A stretch of DNA of 64,000 nucleotides from JANQEU01 sp965601455 (GCA_965601455.1 OZ271831.1:1798001-1862000), one strand, 5' to 3'. Positions 1-9,242 are shown, counted from the first letter of the stretch. Made by a program: numbers and translations. The notes: generated by a model from the letters alone, not told the origin.

Positions 1-99
1 GAAGGGATTGACAATCATTGGGTATGGTATCATGTCATGGAGCACCAGGCCAATCATATGGGACAAATTGCCCTGGTAAAAAACCGAATGACTGAGTAG
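1..99 (+). CDS. DinB/YfiT-like protein, C-terminal fragment
   Basis: The window opens inside a reading frame whose last 32 codons end at a TAG at 97-99. The peptide contains WVWYHVMEHQANHMGQI followed by a basic end. A histidine in an E-x2-H-x2-H-x-GQI context close to the C-terminus is typical of DinB/YfiT-like four-helix-bundle proteins, where it is one of the metal-binding histidines. The function of this member (thiol transferase or damage-inducible protein) cannot be read from the fragment. The identification rests on this single motif. Confidence 0.55.
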   Translation, partial: EGIDNHWVWYHVMEHQANHMGQIALVKNRMTE

Positions 100-114
100 T
101 ACCGTCCTCATTAT

Positions 115-149
115 TTTGTAATCACTTCCTTATTCATTTCGTACTTTCG
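115..149 (+). promoter_or_regulatory. putative Bacteroidota-type promoter, nearly leaderless
   Basis: TTTG at 115-118 and TACTTTCG at 142-149 resemble the -33 (TTTG) and -7 (TAnnTTTG) elements of the Bacteroidota housekeeping sigma factor. The -7 box has one mismatch. The 23-nt spacing is longer than the usual 19-21. The -7 box ends only 5 nt before the ATG at 155, so the transcript would start at or beside the start codon. Confidence 0.4.
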
Positions 150-154
150 TTCTT

Positions 155-1252
155 ATGAAATCTATTCGGGTAATTTCCATTGCACTATTACTAATCAGTT
201 TTTCGAATTTATTAGCCCAGCCTAAAGAACCTCTGAAAGTTGCTGTTGTTGGATTGGTGCATAGCCATGTTCACTGGATCCTGGGTAGACCGGATAAAGA
301 TGATATAGAAATTGTGGCTATTGTGGAACCTAATCGGGAGCTGGCATTGAAATACAGCGAGCAATATGGGTACTCAATGGAGCTGGTTTATAACGACTTA
401 GAAAGAATGTTGGACGAGGTTAAGCCGCAAGCGGTAACAGCCTTTAACACGATTTCAGGGCATGTGGATGTAGTTCGGCAGTGTGGACCGAGAGGTATTC
501 ATGTAATGGTTGAAAAACCACTTGCAAGGAATTTAAACGAAGCATTAATCATGAAAAGGGTTGCCGATAAAACGGGTATTCATCTCCTAACAAATTACGA
601 GACTACCTGGTATCCAACCACTTACAAAACCAAGTCTATGGTATCCGATTCAACCCTGGGAAGTCTTCGGAAAATTGTCGTGCATGATGGTCATCAGGGT
701 CCGGAGGAGATAGGTGTGGAGCAAGAATTTCTTGAGTGGTTGATTGATCCCGAATTCAATGGGGCGGGAGCTCTTACTGATTTTGGTTGCTATGGGGCCA
801 ATTTGATCACATCGATGATGAACAATGAAAAACCACAAACAGTGATGGCCATCACTCAACAAATGAAGCCGGAAAAATACCCCCTGGTTGATGACGAAGC
901 GACCATCATACTTACATACCCTAAAGCACAGGGGATCATTCAGGCAAGCTGGAATTGGACGTTTTCACGGAAGGACATGGAGGTATACGGTACGGATGGA
1001 TACGTGAAAACGATAGATGGAAATAACATGTATACCCGATTGAAGGAATCTGCACCCGAGACCTTGGTTGTTCCTGATTCACTGGCCTCCAGTTTACATG
1101 ATCCTTTTACCTATTTTGCAGAAGTAGTGAACGGTAACATAATCGTACAACCAACCGATGCCGGTTCCTTGGAAAACAACATGATTGTGATGGAAATACT
1201 TGACGCCGCCATGCGATCGGTTAGAGAAGGCCGATCCATTTTACTTCGTTAG
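155..1252 (+). CDS. exported Gfo/Idh/MocA-family oxidoreductase
   Basis: The 365-residue protein begins with a Sec-type signal peptide (basic start, hydrophobic residues about 5-20, cleavage near LLAQ/P). An N-terminal Rossmann-type domain follows (KVAVVGL, about 28-34), then the family motif EKPLARNLNEA (about 120-130) and a C-terminal alpha/beta domain with DFGCYG. Gfo/Idh/MocA enzymes oxidise or reduce sugars and cyclitols with NAD(P). Two things are odd. The usual GxGxxG dinucleotide loop reads GLVHSHVHW here. The signal peptide also predicts a periplasmic location, as in some exported Bacteroidota members that keep the cofactor bound. The substrate is unknown. Confidence 0.8.
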   Translation: MKSIRVISIALLLISFSNLLAQPKEPLKVAVVGLVHSHVHWILGRPDKDDIEIVAIVEPNRELALKYSEQYGYSMELVYNDLERMLDEVKPQAVTAFNTISGHVDVVRQCGPRGIHVMVEKPLARNLNEALIMKRVADKTGIHLLTNYETTWYPTTYKTKSMVSDSTLGSLRKIVVHDGHQGPEEIGVEQEFLEWLIDPEFNGAGALTDFGCYGANLITSMMNNEKPQTVMAITQQMKPEKYPLVDDEATIILTYPKAQGIIQASWNWTFSRKDMEVYGTDGYVKTIDGNNMYTRLKESAPETLVVPDSLASSLHDPFTYFAEVVNGNIIVQPTDAGSLENNMIVMEILDAAMRSVREGRSILLR

Positions 1253-1382
1253 CGACGCGATCATGACTAGAAATTCGATTTCAGGATTGGTGATCCCCAT
1301 CACCTTGATATTAATCATTTAGTAAAGTACGGACCTTCAGAAATTGGTATATTCAAGGGATAATTGAATAGAATACGACCCT

Positions 1383-3215
1383 ATGAATAAGCTTCTTCTC
1401 TCCCTATGTTTCGTGGTATTTGGTTTAACCCTACTAGGACAAGACCGGGCTAGAGTGATCATCGATGTACCCTCTACTCAAAAGCCCTGGAACAACCTTG
1501 AGTGGAACAAATCGCCATCCCAATTCCAATTTGCCATCGTAACAGATAGAACAGGAGGTCACCGTCCAGGGGTTTTTCTGAAAGGAATACAGAAGCTTAA
1601 TTTACTTCAACCTGAATTTGTAATGAGCGTAGGTGACCTCATTGAGGGTTACACCGAGGATACAGATCAGCTTGATGAGGAGTGGAAGGAGTTTAATGGA
1701 TTTATCGATAGTCTTACTGTTCCATTCTTCTATGTTCCCGGAAACCACGATATCACGAATGAGGTGATGGAAAAAAAATGGAAGGAAATATTCGGAGTCA
1801 CCCATTACCATTTTGTCTATAATGACGTATTGTTTTTATGCTTGAACTCAGAAGACAACTATCGAGGCGCCGGAAGAGGTACAATTGATGACAAACAGTT
1901 CGAGTATATAAAGAAGACCTTGGAGGAAAATACGGATGTGAAATGGACATTGGTATTTCTTCATCAGCCATTGTGGGTCCAAGAAGATACTAAGCGATGG
2001 AAAGACGTTGAAGATCTTCTGTCTGGTCGTAATCATAATGTTTTTGCTGGTCATTATCATAGGTATTGGAAAACCTCCAGAAACAACGGTAACTATATAG
2101 CCCTCGCAACGACAGGAGGAAGCAATCGATTGAGAGGAACTGCTTACGGTGAATTCGACCATGTAGTGTGGGTGACCATGACCGATCAAGGTCCGATTTT
2201 GGCGAACTTGCTTCTAGAAGGGATATGGGATGAAAACGTCGTAACGGAAGATCTTGTTGATCTTGTCCGCAATGAACCTTATCCTGTTCGGATTGAGCCG
2301 GTTTATGTAGATGAAAGAGGTTCAGACAAATGGTCTACAGAAGTAAGGGTCACGAATAACAGTGACTACAAAATGAAGGTAGAATTGACTGGAGTAGCAC
2401 ATGCGGACTGGTTTCATTCCCTGGAGAAGACGTCTTTCGAGGTGGAACCTAACGACGTAGTTCAATTTAACTTGAGTGCTGAGTCACAGGTTACGAAACC
2501 GTCTGGTAATCCAATATTCATCAAATCTTCAGTGACCTACGAGTATCCGAATAGACCTGATATCGTACTGAATAACTCATTAAAAATTCTACCCTTTCCG
2601 AAGTATGAGGTGAATGTTGTAGATGGAAGAATTAAAGTAGATGGAAAGTTAAATGAGTGGGATGACGCTGAGTGGTTAACTATTGATGCGGATAGTTTTT
2701 CTGGTAGTCCATTCAACTACGAAGGTCCTGATGATTTCAGTCTTTCCTTCAGTCAGAAAGTGAATGAAAACAATCTATACCTGGCATTCAAAATTCAGGA
2801 TAGTGATATCTACACCAGCGAAAAAGGCTCATTATGGAGTCAGGACGCCCTGGTTATAGGACTTGATGGCAGATCATTGGGAAAAAGTGCGTTCAATTTG
2901 GGAGAAGGAAGGGGTAGAGATTGGTTGGCCTATCTTAGGACTTTTAAGAACGATTCTCCAGTCTACAATGAGAAAGCTCTACCCGATGGCGTCATATCCA
3001 AGGTCAATGAAATAGAAGGTGGTATGAATGTGGAAATGGTGATTCCAATACAACTTATCACAGCACAACAAGGTGAAAACTGGTCGTCTTATCGGTTAGG
3101 AGTAGGTTACTACGATTTGGACGAAGGAGGTCAAAAGCGGACTGAACACTTTTGGTATCCTGCCTGGAATGCAGTTTCGGATATACCTGGCTCCGGAATG
3201 ATCTTTCGAAAATAA
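1383..3215 (+). CDS. secreted calcineurin-like metallophosphoesterase with CBM9-like C-terminus
   Basis: The 610-residue protein has a signal peptide (about 1-19, ending LLGQ). The metallophosphoesterase core shows all dimetal-binding signatures: FAIVTDRTGG (about 51-60), GDLIEG, PGNHD, HQPLW and GHYHRYW. The core ends near residue 300. A middle beta-rich segment (about 300-415) is followed by a region like the CBM9/DOMON carbohydrate-binding fold (about 420-610; VDGKLNEWDDAEW, LYLAFKIQDSD, FWYPAWN). The protein probably cleaves a phosphoester outside the cell or in the periplasm while bound to a polysaccharide. The substrate is not evident. No operon partner is evident upstream; the next gene starts 46 nt downstream. 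Confidence 0.85.
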   Translation: MNKLLLSLCFVVFGLTLLGQDRARVIIDVPSTQKPWNNLEWNKSPSQFQFAIVTDRTGGHRPGVFLKGIQKLNLLQPEFVMSVGDLIEGYTEDTDQLDEEWKEFNGFIDSLTVPFFYVPGNHDITNEVMEKKWKEIFGVTHYHFVYNDVLFLCLNSEDNYRGAGRGTIDDKQFEYIKKTLEENTDVKWTLVFLHQPLWVQEDTKRWKDVEDLLSGRNHNVFAGHYHRYWKTSRNNGNYIALATTGGSNRLRGTAYGEFDHVVWVTMTDQGPILANLLLEGIWDENVVTEDLVDLVRNEPYPVRIEPVYVDERGSDKWSTEVRVTNNSDYKMKVELTGVAHADWFHSLEKTSFEVEPNDVVQFNLSAESQVTKPSGNPIFIKSSVTYEYPNRPDIVLNNSLKILPFPKYEVNVVDGRIKVDGKLNEWDDAEWLTIDADSFSGSPFNYEGPDDFSLSFSQKVNENNLYLAFKIQDSDIYTSEKGSLWSQDALVIGLDGRSLGKSAFNLGEGRGRDWLAYLRTFKNDSPVYNEKALPDGVISKVNEIEGGMNVEMVIPIQLITAQQGENWSSYRLGVGYYDLDEGGQKRTEHFWYPAWNAVSDIPGSGMIFRK

Positions 3216-3261
3216 GGACGACCTACGTCAAATTGGAAGATCTTTCATAACATTGTCGGTT

Positions 3262-4230
3262 ATGAAAAGAAGGAGTCTTTTTAAAGCGGGAATGGGAATT
3301 GGGCTTGGTCCTTTTCTACTATCCAGTAAGTCCGTTAATCAGTCAAAAACCCCAATAATCGTATCGACATGGGATTTTGGACAGGAAGCAAATAATGAAG
3401 GATGGAAAATTCTATCGGAAGGTGGTTCATCATTAGACGCCTCCGAAGCAGCAGTCCGAGTAATTGAATCTGATGCAAGTAATCAAACTGTAGGAATAGG
3501 TGGTAGACCGGACAGGGAAGGAAAAGTTACACTTGATGCCTGCATCATGGACGGAGCTTCTGGAAAGTGTGGCAGTGTTGCGTTTTTACAAGATATTGAA
3601 CATCCTATAACCGTTGCTCGTATGGTTATGGAAAAAACACCTCATGCAATGTTGGTCGGGTCAGGAGCAAGAAAATTTGCATTGGAAAATGGTATCAAAC
3701 CCATAAATCTTCTAACTAAGAAGTCTGAAAGCGAATACAAAGAATGGCTGAAGGAATCTAAATACAAACCGGTAATCAATATTGAGAACCATGATACAAT
3801 TGGTCTTTTATCACTCGATAAAGATGGTCAATTGGCCGGAGCCTGTACTACAAGCGGTGCGGCATATAAAATGCATGGGCGTGTCGGAGACTCGCCACTT
3901 ATTGGAGCCGGTCTTTTCCTCGACAAAGAAATTGGAGCTGCTTGTGCGACAGGTCTCGGGGAGGCTGTTATTCGAGTTTCAGGATCTGCTATGGTTGTTG
4001 AAGCCATGCGAAATGGAATGGAACCGGAAGATGCTTGTAAAATGGTATGTGAAAGAATTTTACGGAATGAAAATGGAGCAAAAGATCTTCAGGTAGGTTT
4101 TCTAGCGCTTAGAAAAGATGGAAAAGTTGGGGCCTACAGCCTTCATCAAGGTTTTACTTATGCCATTAAGAATGAGCAAAAAGATATTGTTATTCCGGCA
4201 TCATCCAAGTATACCACGACTGTGGAATAA
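3262..4230 (+). CDS. N4-(beta-N-acetylglucosaminyl)-L-asparaginase (Tat-exported)
   Basis: This is an Ntn-hydrolase of the glycosylasparaginase/isoaspartyl peptidase family, which splits GlcNAc-Asn or beta-aspartyl bonds. The autocleavage motif NHDTIG places the nucleophile at T179, and a downstream GDSPLIGAG substrate-binding segment matches the family. I chose the ATG at 3262 (322 aa) over a TTG three codons upstream. It gives an N-terminus KRRSLFKAG followed by a hydrophobic stretch, a credible twin-arginine signal. The stop codon shares one base with the ATG of the sensor kinase gene (TAATG), implying co-transcription and coupling with a two-component system. Confidence 0.88.
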   Translation: MKRRSLFKAGMGIGLGPFLLSSKSVNQSKTPIIVSTWDFGQEANNEGWKILSEGGSSLDASEAAVRVIESDASNQTVGIGGRPDREGKVTLDACIMDGASGKCGSVAFLQDIEHPITVARMVMEKTPHAMLVGSGARKFALENGIKPINLLTKKSESEYKEWLKESKYKPVINIENHDTIGLLSLDKDGQLAGACTTSGAAYKMHGRVGDSPLIGAGLFLDKEIGAACATGLGEAVIRVSGSAMVVEAMRNGMEPEDACKMVCERILRNENGAKDLQVGFLALRKDGKVGAYSLHQGFTYAIKNEQKDIVIPASSKYTTTVE

Positions 4231-5276
4231 TGTATAGGCGATTTTCACTCCCAGGAATTATACATCATGGGCTTTGGTTACTGCTGTTCCTGGCAGCCTG
4301 GCTTATTTCCGGTGTGGAAATCTCAAATGTTGTGTACTGGCCTGGAGCTTATTTCTTGTCTTTATGGACCATCAGTCTTGGTGTTCCACTGTTAAGGCCC
4401 TTTAAGGCGGATGATTTTTTTCCTGGTATTACTAAGAATCTGATCCTAGCATTCGGATTTGGTGTAATACACTTTCTTCTTTATCCATTCTTAACCTTGC
4501 TTCTTGAAAGACTTTTTCGTCTTCAAGATCATTTTATTCTGTCAGAGCTACCAACCTATTATTATTCCAATACAGTCAAAATTGTAGAGGGAATGGGGTG
4601 GTATGGGTTATATATAGTAATCTCAACATGTTATCGGGGAATGCTTTTATGGAATGGAGAAAAAGAGCGCACCATAATGAGAAACGCAAAAATCTCTCAA
4701 AGTCAACTGGAAAATCTGAATCTGCAATGGCAACCTCATTTCATCTTTAATGCAATGAATAGTATATCGATGCTTGTAAGGAAGGAGGAGAATAAAAAAG
4801 CTGTTAAGATGATTGCCAATCTGAATGACCTTTTTCGGGAATCACTTCAGACTTCGGAAAAGATTCGATGGACAGTTGAGGAGGAGGTCGATCTGATCCG
4901 TAAATACGTTGACATTGAAAAGATTCGATTCGGTGATCGGGTGGATGTGGAGATGCGGGTGGAGGAAAAGGATAAATCGGTTTTCGTGCCTAGGGGAGTT
5001 CTCCAACCGATAGTAGAGAATGCATTTAAACATGGAGTTGCCAATACCCTTGGTAATCAATTGATTCGAGTGACTATAAAACAGATTCAAAATAAGTTGA
5101 AATTAGAGGTATTCAATACTGGGGAGGTCAAGGATTGGATGACATCCAGTCAGGGAATTGGGTTGGCTAATGTCCAGAGAAAATTGATGGAATTATATGG
5201 AAGCAATTACCATTTTCAGGTTGAGAGCCTTGGCGACGGTATGATTTGTAGTATCCTATTTCCTTATCATGAATAA
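4230..5276 (+). CDS. LytS/YehU-type sensor histidine kinase
   Basis: The 348-residue protein has about four N-terminal membrane helices (about 10-135) and no recognisable extracytoplasmic sensor. A His_kinase domain (PF06580 type) follows with QPHFIFNAMNSI, phospho-acceptor H170. The ATPase domain carries the N-box (QPIVENAFKHG) and GIGLANVQRKL. The family pairs with LytTR response regulators, and one follows with an 8-bp overlap. It shares one base with the preceding glycosylasparaginase gene. The signal is unknown. Confidence 0.92.
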   Translation: MYRRFSLPGIIHHGLWLLLFLAAWLISGVEISNVVYWPGAYFLSLWTISLGVPLLRPFKADDFFPGITKNLILAFGFGVIHFLLYPFLTLLLERLFRLQDHFILSELPTYYYSNTVKIVEGMGWYGLYIVISTCYRGMLLWNGEKERTIMRNAKISQSQLENLNLQWQPHFIFNAMNSISMLVRKEENKKAVKMIANLNDLFRESLQTSEKIRWTVEEEVDLIRKYVDIEKIRFGDRVDVEMRVEEKDKSVFVPRGVLQPIVENAFKHGVANTLGNQLIRVTIKQIQNKLKLEVFNTGEVKDWMTSSQGIGLANVQRKLMELYGSNYHFQVESLGDGMICSILFPYHE

Positions 5277-6042
5277 AATCACCTGCCTGATCATTGATGA
5301 CGAGAAGGAAGCACGGGAAGGTTTGGAACTCTTGCTTAAGACCGATGCGTCAGTCAAGATTCTTGGACAGTGTCAGGATGGCCTGGAGGCCATTGAAAAG
5401 ATCAATCAATTGAAACCGGATCTGATTTTTCTTGACATCCAGATGCCTGGGATTAACGGTTTCGAAGTGCTTTCAAGTATTGAAAGGCCTCTTCCAAAGG
5501 TTGTTTTTGTGACAGCTTTCGATCAATATGCCTTAAAGGCATTCGAAGTGCACGCTATGGATTATATCCTAAAGCCATTTGATGATGACCGTTTTTATTC
5601 ATGCTTATCAAATGCTAAAAAGAACCTGGGAAAGAAGGAAGATGGTTTTGAAGACTTTGTACATCAACAGGCGAGAGCTACTGGCCTTTCTGTAATTTCT
5701 TCAGGCAGGGAGGGAACCCTGGTGATTAAATCCGATGGGAAAATAATTCAAGTAAAGTTGGAGGAGTTAACCTGGATCGAAGGTTATGACTACTATGTAA
5801 AGGTTCACTTAAGTAGTGGTTTTCATTTGGTCAGGGAAACACTAAAAAATCTACAAACTCGACTGGATGATCGTTTTGTTCGAGTACATAGGTCGGCTAT
5901 TGTCAACATCGACCACGTTCTTTCAATGGATATGGGTAAAAGTGATGCTAGTCTCATTTTAAAAGGAGGTGAAACGGTAAAGGTGAGTAGGGCGAACAAG
6001 AAAACAGTGATGAAAAAACTAACAGAGAGGCAAGTAAACTGA
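5269..6042 (+). CDS. LytTR-family response regulator
   Basis: The 257-residue protein has an N-terminal receiver domain (about 3-120; acidic pocket DDEKEA, phospho-acceptor D56 in LIFLDIQMPG, K in YILKPF). A C-terminal LytTR DNA-binding domain follows (about 148-250; WIEGYDYYVKVHL, VRVHRSAIVNIDHV). It overlaps the kinase gene by 8 bp, so it is the cognate output protein. LytTR regulators bind short direct repeats. Likely targets include nearby genes such as the permease 90 nt downstream, but no repeat pair was identified. Confidence 0.93.
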   Translation: MNKITCLIIDDEKEAREGLELLLKTDASVKILGQCQDGLEAIEKINQLKPDLIFLDIQMPGINGFEVLSSIERPLPKVVFVTAFDQYALKAFEVHAMDYILKPFDDDRFYSCLSNAKKNLGKKEDGFEDFVHQQARATGLSVISSGREGTLVIKSDGKIIQVKLEELTWIEGYDYYVKVHLSSGFHLVRETLKNLQTRLDDRFVRVHRSAIVNIDHVLSMDMGKSDASLILKGGETVKVSRANKKTVMKKLTERQVN

Positions 6043-6131
6043 CCGTTCACTGCATCAAGGCTACCAATTACTGCATATCTCTCTAGTTTTTATTCAAGTA
6101 TAGTAACATCGTACTTGTATATACTTTCAAA

Positions 6132-8558
6132 ATGATAAGAAATCACATACTCTTCGCAATTCGGTTATTCTTCAAAGACCGCGCTTACTCGATACTTAAT
6201 ATTCTTGGACTCACATTAGGTATATCTGTAGCACTGATACTGATCCTGTATCTGCAGTATGATCTCTCGTATGATAAACACCATAAGAATCACAAGCAGA
6301 TCTTCAGATTAACCAATCATCTAATGGCCCAAGGAGCTGATTTTTATACCGCCAGAACTGCCCGGGAACTAGCTCCTATAATGAAGGATGATTTGCCAGA
6401 GATTATTGACTATGTCCGTTTCATCACCTGGGAGGATGTTTCGGTAACCACCGTCGGTAATGATGAACCGATCTCATTTATTGAAGACGACATAGTAGTC
6501 ACCGATTCTAACGTGTTCAAATACTTTACTCATCCATTTGTAGAAGGTAATCCTGAAGGTAGTCTCACAGGGCCAAATAAAGTTGTGATTTCTAAGTCCA
6601 TAGCCAGGAAGTTTTTTGGTGACAAGCCAGCACTTGGTGAGCAGTTATTTATAGACGAGAAAACATGGATGGTTACTGGAGTCATGGAAGATATGCCTCG
6701 AAATTCCCACCTGTATTACTCAATCATGCTATCTGATTTAAGAGAAAGAAGATGGATTGCCGGAGCGAAAGAGGAGGGTCTGACTGAACGAATCTCGGAA
6801 GGTTTTTGGAACCCTTCGTCGTACACCTACTTAATTATGTCCGAAGATTATGATATAACCAAAATGGATCAACGTTTTCAGGACGTACTTTTTGAAAAGA
6901 CATTCGGTCAATTTGCCAAACGTATTGAAGGAAGTGTGAAAATGGATCTGCAACCACTTGCATCTGTTCATTTTGGCAGTGATATGACTTATGATGAACC
7001 TCAGGGAGATGAGGTTTATCTGCTGGCATTCACCATTATTGGTGTAGTCATCATATTGTTGGCAGCCATCAATTATATGAATCTGGCTACCGCCAGGTCA
7101 GTTGTTCGCACGACTGAAATTGCGGTACGGAAGGTAATGGGAAATAGTAAGAGGAGCCTTTTTCTGGCCGTTGTACTTGAATCCATTGTATTGTCATTTT
7201 TCGCAATGATTCTGGCGGTAGGTTTGGTCTTATTCATTCTCCATTTCACTACTTTCGAATCGCTTATCGATAAGGATATTTCACAGGGGCTACAACATCC
7301 GTTGTTTTACATAGGAACTCCTGTGATAGCTGTATTCATTGGTGTCGTATCTGGTATTTATCCAGCGATATACCTGCCTTCTATGCCAATTGTTTCCGCA
7401 TTAAAGGGCAAAGGGCAAAGTCTTACATCCTCCACGTGGATTCGTAAGTCGATGATCGTTTTTCAATTTGTCATTTCCTTATTTGTCATTATCTCCACCT
7501 ACTTAATGGACAAGCAAATAGAGTTTATGAGGCAAACTGAACTAGGCTTTAGTAAGGATAATATAGTAACAATCGGAATCCCAAATGACAAAGTACAAGA
7601 ACGCATCCCGGCTATGAAGGCTGCTTTAAATGAACATTCCGGGGTTACCATAGTAAGTACCTCGTATGGAGTGCCTGGTGTAAACGTAGGAGGACAGGTC
7701 TTCATGGTGGAGCGTGACGGTGAATTGAAACAACAAGATATGTCTGCGGTATGGGTAGGTGACGATTTCTTGGAAACAATGGATATAGAGCTGATAGCGG
7801 GCAGGACCTGGTTTGAGGATTCAGAAAACGACCGATTAAGTGTGATTGTGAACGAGACAGCTGTTCGAGAATTTGGTTGGGATGATGATCCATTGTCTAA
7901 AAGGGTCAGGTATTTCCATGGAGAGGAAGACGGTAATGTTATCGGTGTGGTAAAAGACTTTAACTATAGATCACTACACAACGAAATAGAGCCATTGTTT
8001 ATCGTAAAAGCTAATAACCCCGGTGGCTCATTTCTAATAAGAATTGCCGGGAACAATATATCTGGCACTCTGGAACACATCGAATCGACCTGGCGAGAAT
8101 TCAATCCAAATGAACCGTATGAATACCACTTCCTGGACCAGGAATTCGATAAGCAATACCGACAAGATGAGATTCAGAAGTCACTGATTTCAGTATTGTC
8201 ATATATCTCAATCTTCATTTCATTACTTGGACTTATTGGCCTTTCCGCTTTTACAGCTGGTCAAAAAGTAAAGGAAATTGGCGTGAGGAAAACCCTCGGA
8301 GCTTCCGTGGGGGATATCGTTGTTTTGTTTTCAAAGGACTATTTGAAATTAATAGTGATTGCCTTGATCATAGCGATTCCTGTGGCCAACTACGTAGTTA
8401 CTGAATGGTTGGATGGCTTTGCTTACCAATTACCAATCTTGTGGTGGCATTATATCATTCCGGGTTCTTTGGTTTTGTTACTCGGCTTAATGTCTGTTTC
8501 ATGGCAATCCTTTAGAGCGGCAAAAATGGACCCCGTTCGAGCACTTCGTACGGAATAG
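6132..8558 (+). CDS. MacB/FtsX-type ABC transporter permease, stand-alone
   Basis: The 808-residue protein shows the duplicated architecture common in Bacteroidota: TM1 (about 20-42), a MacB-like periplasmic domain (about 45-285), three TM helices of an FtsX domain (about 290-430), a fourth TM, a second periplasmic domain (about 450-680) and a second FtsX domain (about 690-800). Coupling-helix signatures appear twice (TEIAVRKVMGNSKRSL and KEIGVRKTLGASVGDI). There is no ATPase gene beside it. It could export small molecules, lipids or peptides with a distant ATPase, or act as a mechanotransmitter. It lies 90 nt downstream of the LytTR regulator and lacks the prefix domain found on the other two permeases in the window. 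Confidence 0.9.
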   Translation: MIRNHILFAIRLFFKDRAYSILNILGLTLGISVALILILYLQYDLSYDKHHKNHKQIFRLTNHLMAQGADFYTARTARELAPIMKDDLPEIIDYVRFITWEDVSVTTVGNDEPISFIEDDIVVTDSNVFKYFTHPFVEGNPEGSLTGPNKVVISKSIARKFFGDKPALGEQLFIDEKTWMVTGVMEDMPRNSHLYYSIMLSDLRERRWIAGAKEEGLTERISEGFWNPSSYTYLIMSEDYDITKMDQRFQDVLFEKTFGQFAKRIEGSVKMDLQPLASVHFGSDMTYDEPQGDEVYLLAFTIIGVVIILLAAINYMNLATARSVVRTTEIAVRKVMGNSKRSLFLAVVLESIVLSFFAMILAVGLVLFILHFTTFESLIDKDISQGLQHPLFYIGTPVIAVFIGVVSGIYPAIYLPSMPIVSALKGKGQSLTSSTWIRKSMIVFQFVISLFVIISTYLMDKQIEFMRQTELGFSKDNIVTIGIPNDKVQERIPAMKAALNEHSGVTIVSTSYGVPGVNVGGQVFMVERDGELKQQDMSAVWVGDDFLETMDIELIAGRTWFEDSENDRLSVIVNETAVREFGWDDDPLSKRVRYFHGEEDGNVIGVVKDFNYRSLHNEIEPLFIVKANNPGGSFLIRIAGNNISGTLEHIESTWREFNPNEPYEYHFLDQEFDKQYRQDEIQKSLISVLSYISIFISLLGLIGLSAFTAGQKVKEIGVRKTLGASVGDIVVLFSKDYLKLIVIALIIAIPVANYVVTEWLDGFAYQLPILWWHYIIPGSLVLLLGLMSVSWQSFRAAKMDPVRALRTE

Positions 8559-8592
8559 ATGGCAGGTGACCATAGTATTAACAAATCCAAGC

Positions 8593-8622
8593 TTTGTGTT
8601 TTCAATTAGTAGCTTATATTTG
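8593..8622 (+). promoter_or_regulatory. putative Bacteroidota promoter upstream of the FISUMP gene
   Basis: TTTG at 8593-8596 and TATATTTG at 8615-8622 are separated by 18 nt. This is a full match to TAnnTTTG with almost ideal spacing. Transcription would begin around 8627, giving a leader of about 18 nt before the ATG at 8645. Confidence 0.6.
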
Positions 8623-8644
8623 ATTTTGATCAATATAATGCTGT

Positions 8645-9232
8645 ATGAGGCGACTGACACTTTTAGTTACTGCCATGGTTTGGGCTCTGGTAATGCAAGC
8701 ACAGGAAACAGGAACATTCACAGACTCCAGGGATGGCAATGAATATAAAACCATCACTTTCCAGCTAGCAGATGATGGCAGCGGGCTAGACCGTCGAAGA
8801 ATATGGTTCGCAGAAAACTTACGATATGAATCAGAACACTCATTCTGCTACAACGATATAGATGCTTACTGTGCCAAATACGGAAGGATCTATAATTATT
8901 CCGGGGCATTAGCTTCCTGTCCGGATGGATGGAGAGTGCCGACGGCAGATGATTGGTTCGAAATATTTAAACTATACGGTGGAATTCACAAAGCAGGAAA
9001 CGAGCTGAAGGAAGGAGGTGCCAGTGGATTGAATTTACAGTATGCAGGTTTTACTCGTCCAGATGGTCATTACCATGGAGTGGGTGTTGAAGGATACTAT
9101 TGGGATTCTGAGGAAAAGACAGATAAGGAAGCAGGTTTAATTATTATTCATGAGGGTACCGGCGAGATTTACCATGGGAAATCAGGGAAATTAACACGAA
9201 ACGCTACTCGGTGTATACGCAACCACGAATAA
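8645..9232 (+). CDS. FISUMP-domain exported protein
   Basis: The 195-residue protein has a signal peptide (about 1-19). Its single domain matches the Fibrobacter succinogenes major paralogous domain: WFAENLRYES, the paired-cysteine segment SFCYND..YCAKYGRIYNYSGAL, CPDGWRVPTADDWFEIF and a C-terminal TRCIRN. These proteins are found at the cell surface of Bacteroidota and Fibrobacteres; their function is unsettled. There is no T9SS sorting tail. The gene has its own promoter-like sequence. The TTG start of the next gene lies 11 nt past the stop, so the two are probably co-transcribed. Confidence 0.85.
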   Translation: MRRLTLLVTAMVWALVMQAQETGTFTDSRDGNEYKTITFQLADDGSGLDRRRIWFAENLRYESEHSFCYNDIDAYCAKYGRIYNYSGALASCPDGWRVPTADDWFEIFKLYGGIHKAGNELKEGGASGLNLQYAGFTRPDGHYHGVGVEGYYWDSEEKTDKEAGLIIIHEGTGEIYHGKSGKLTRNATRCIRNHE

Positions 9233-9242
9233 GAATAACCTG

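Noticed and set aside
1289..1304. Small hairpin GGTGAT-CCCC-ATCACC after the oxidoreductase gene
   Set aside because: The stem is only 6 bp and is followed by a mixed sequence without a T-run, so it is not a convincing terminator.
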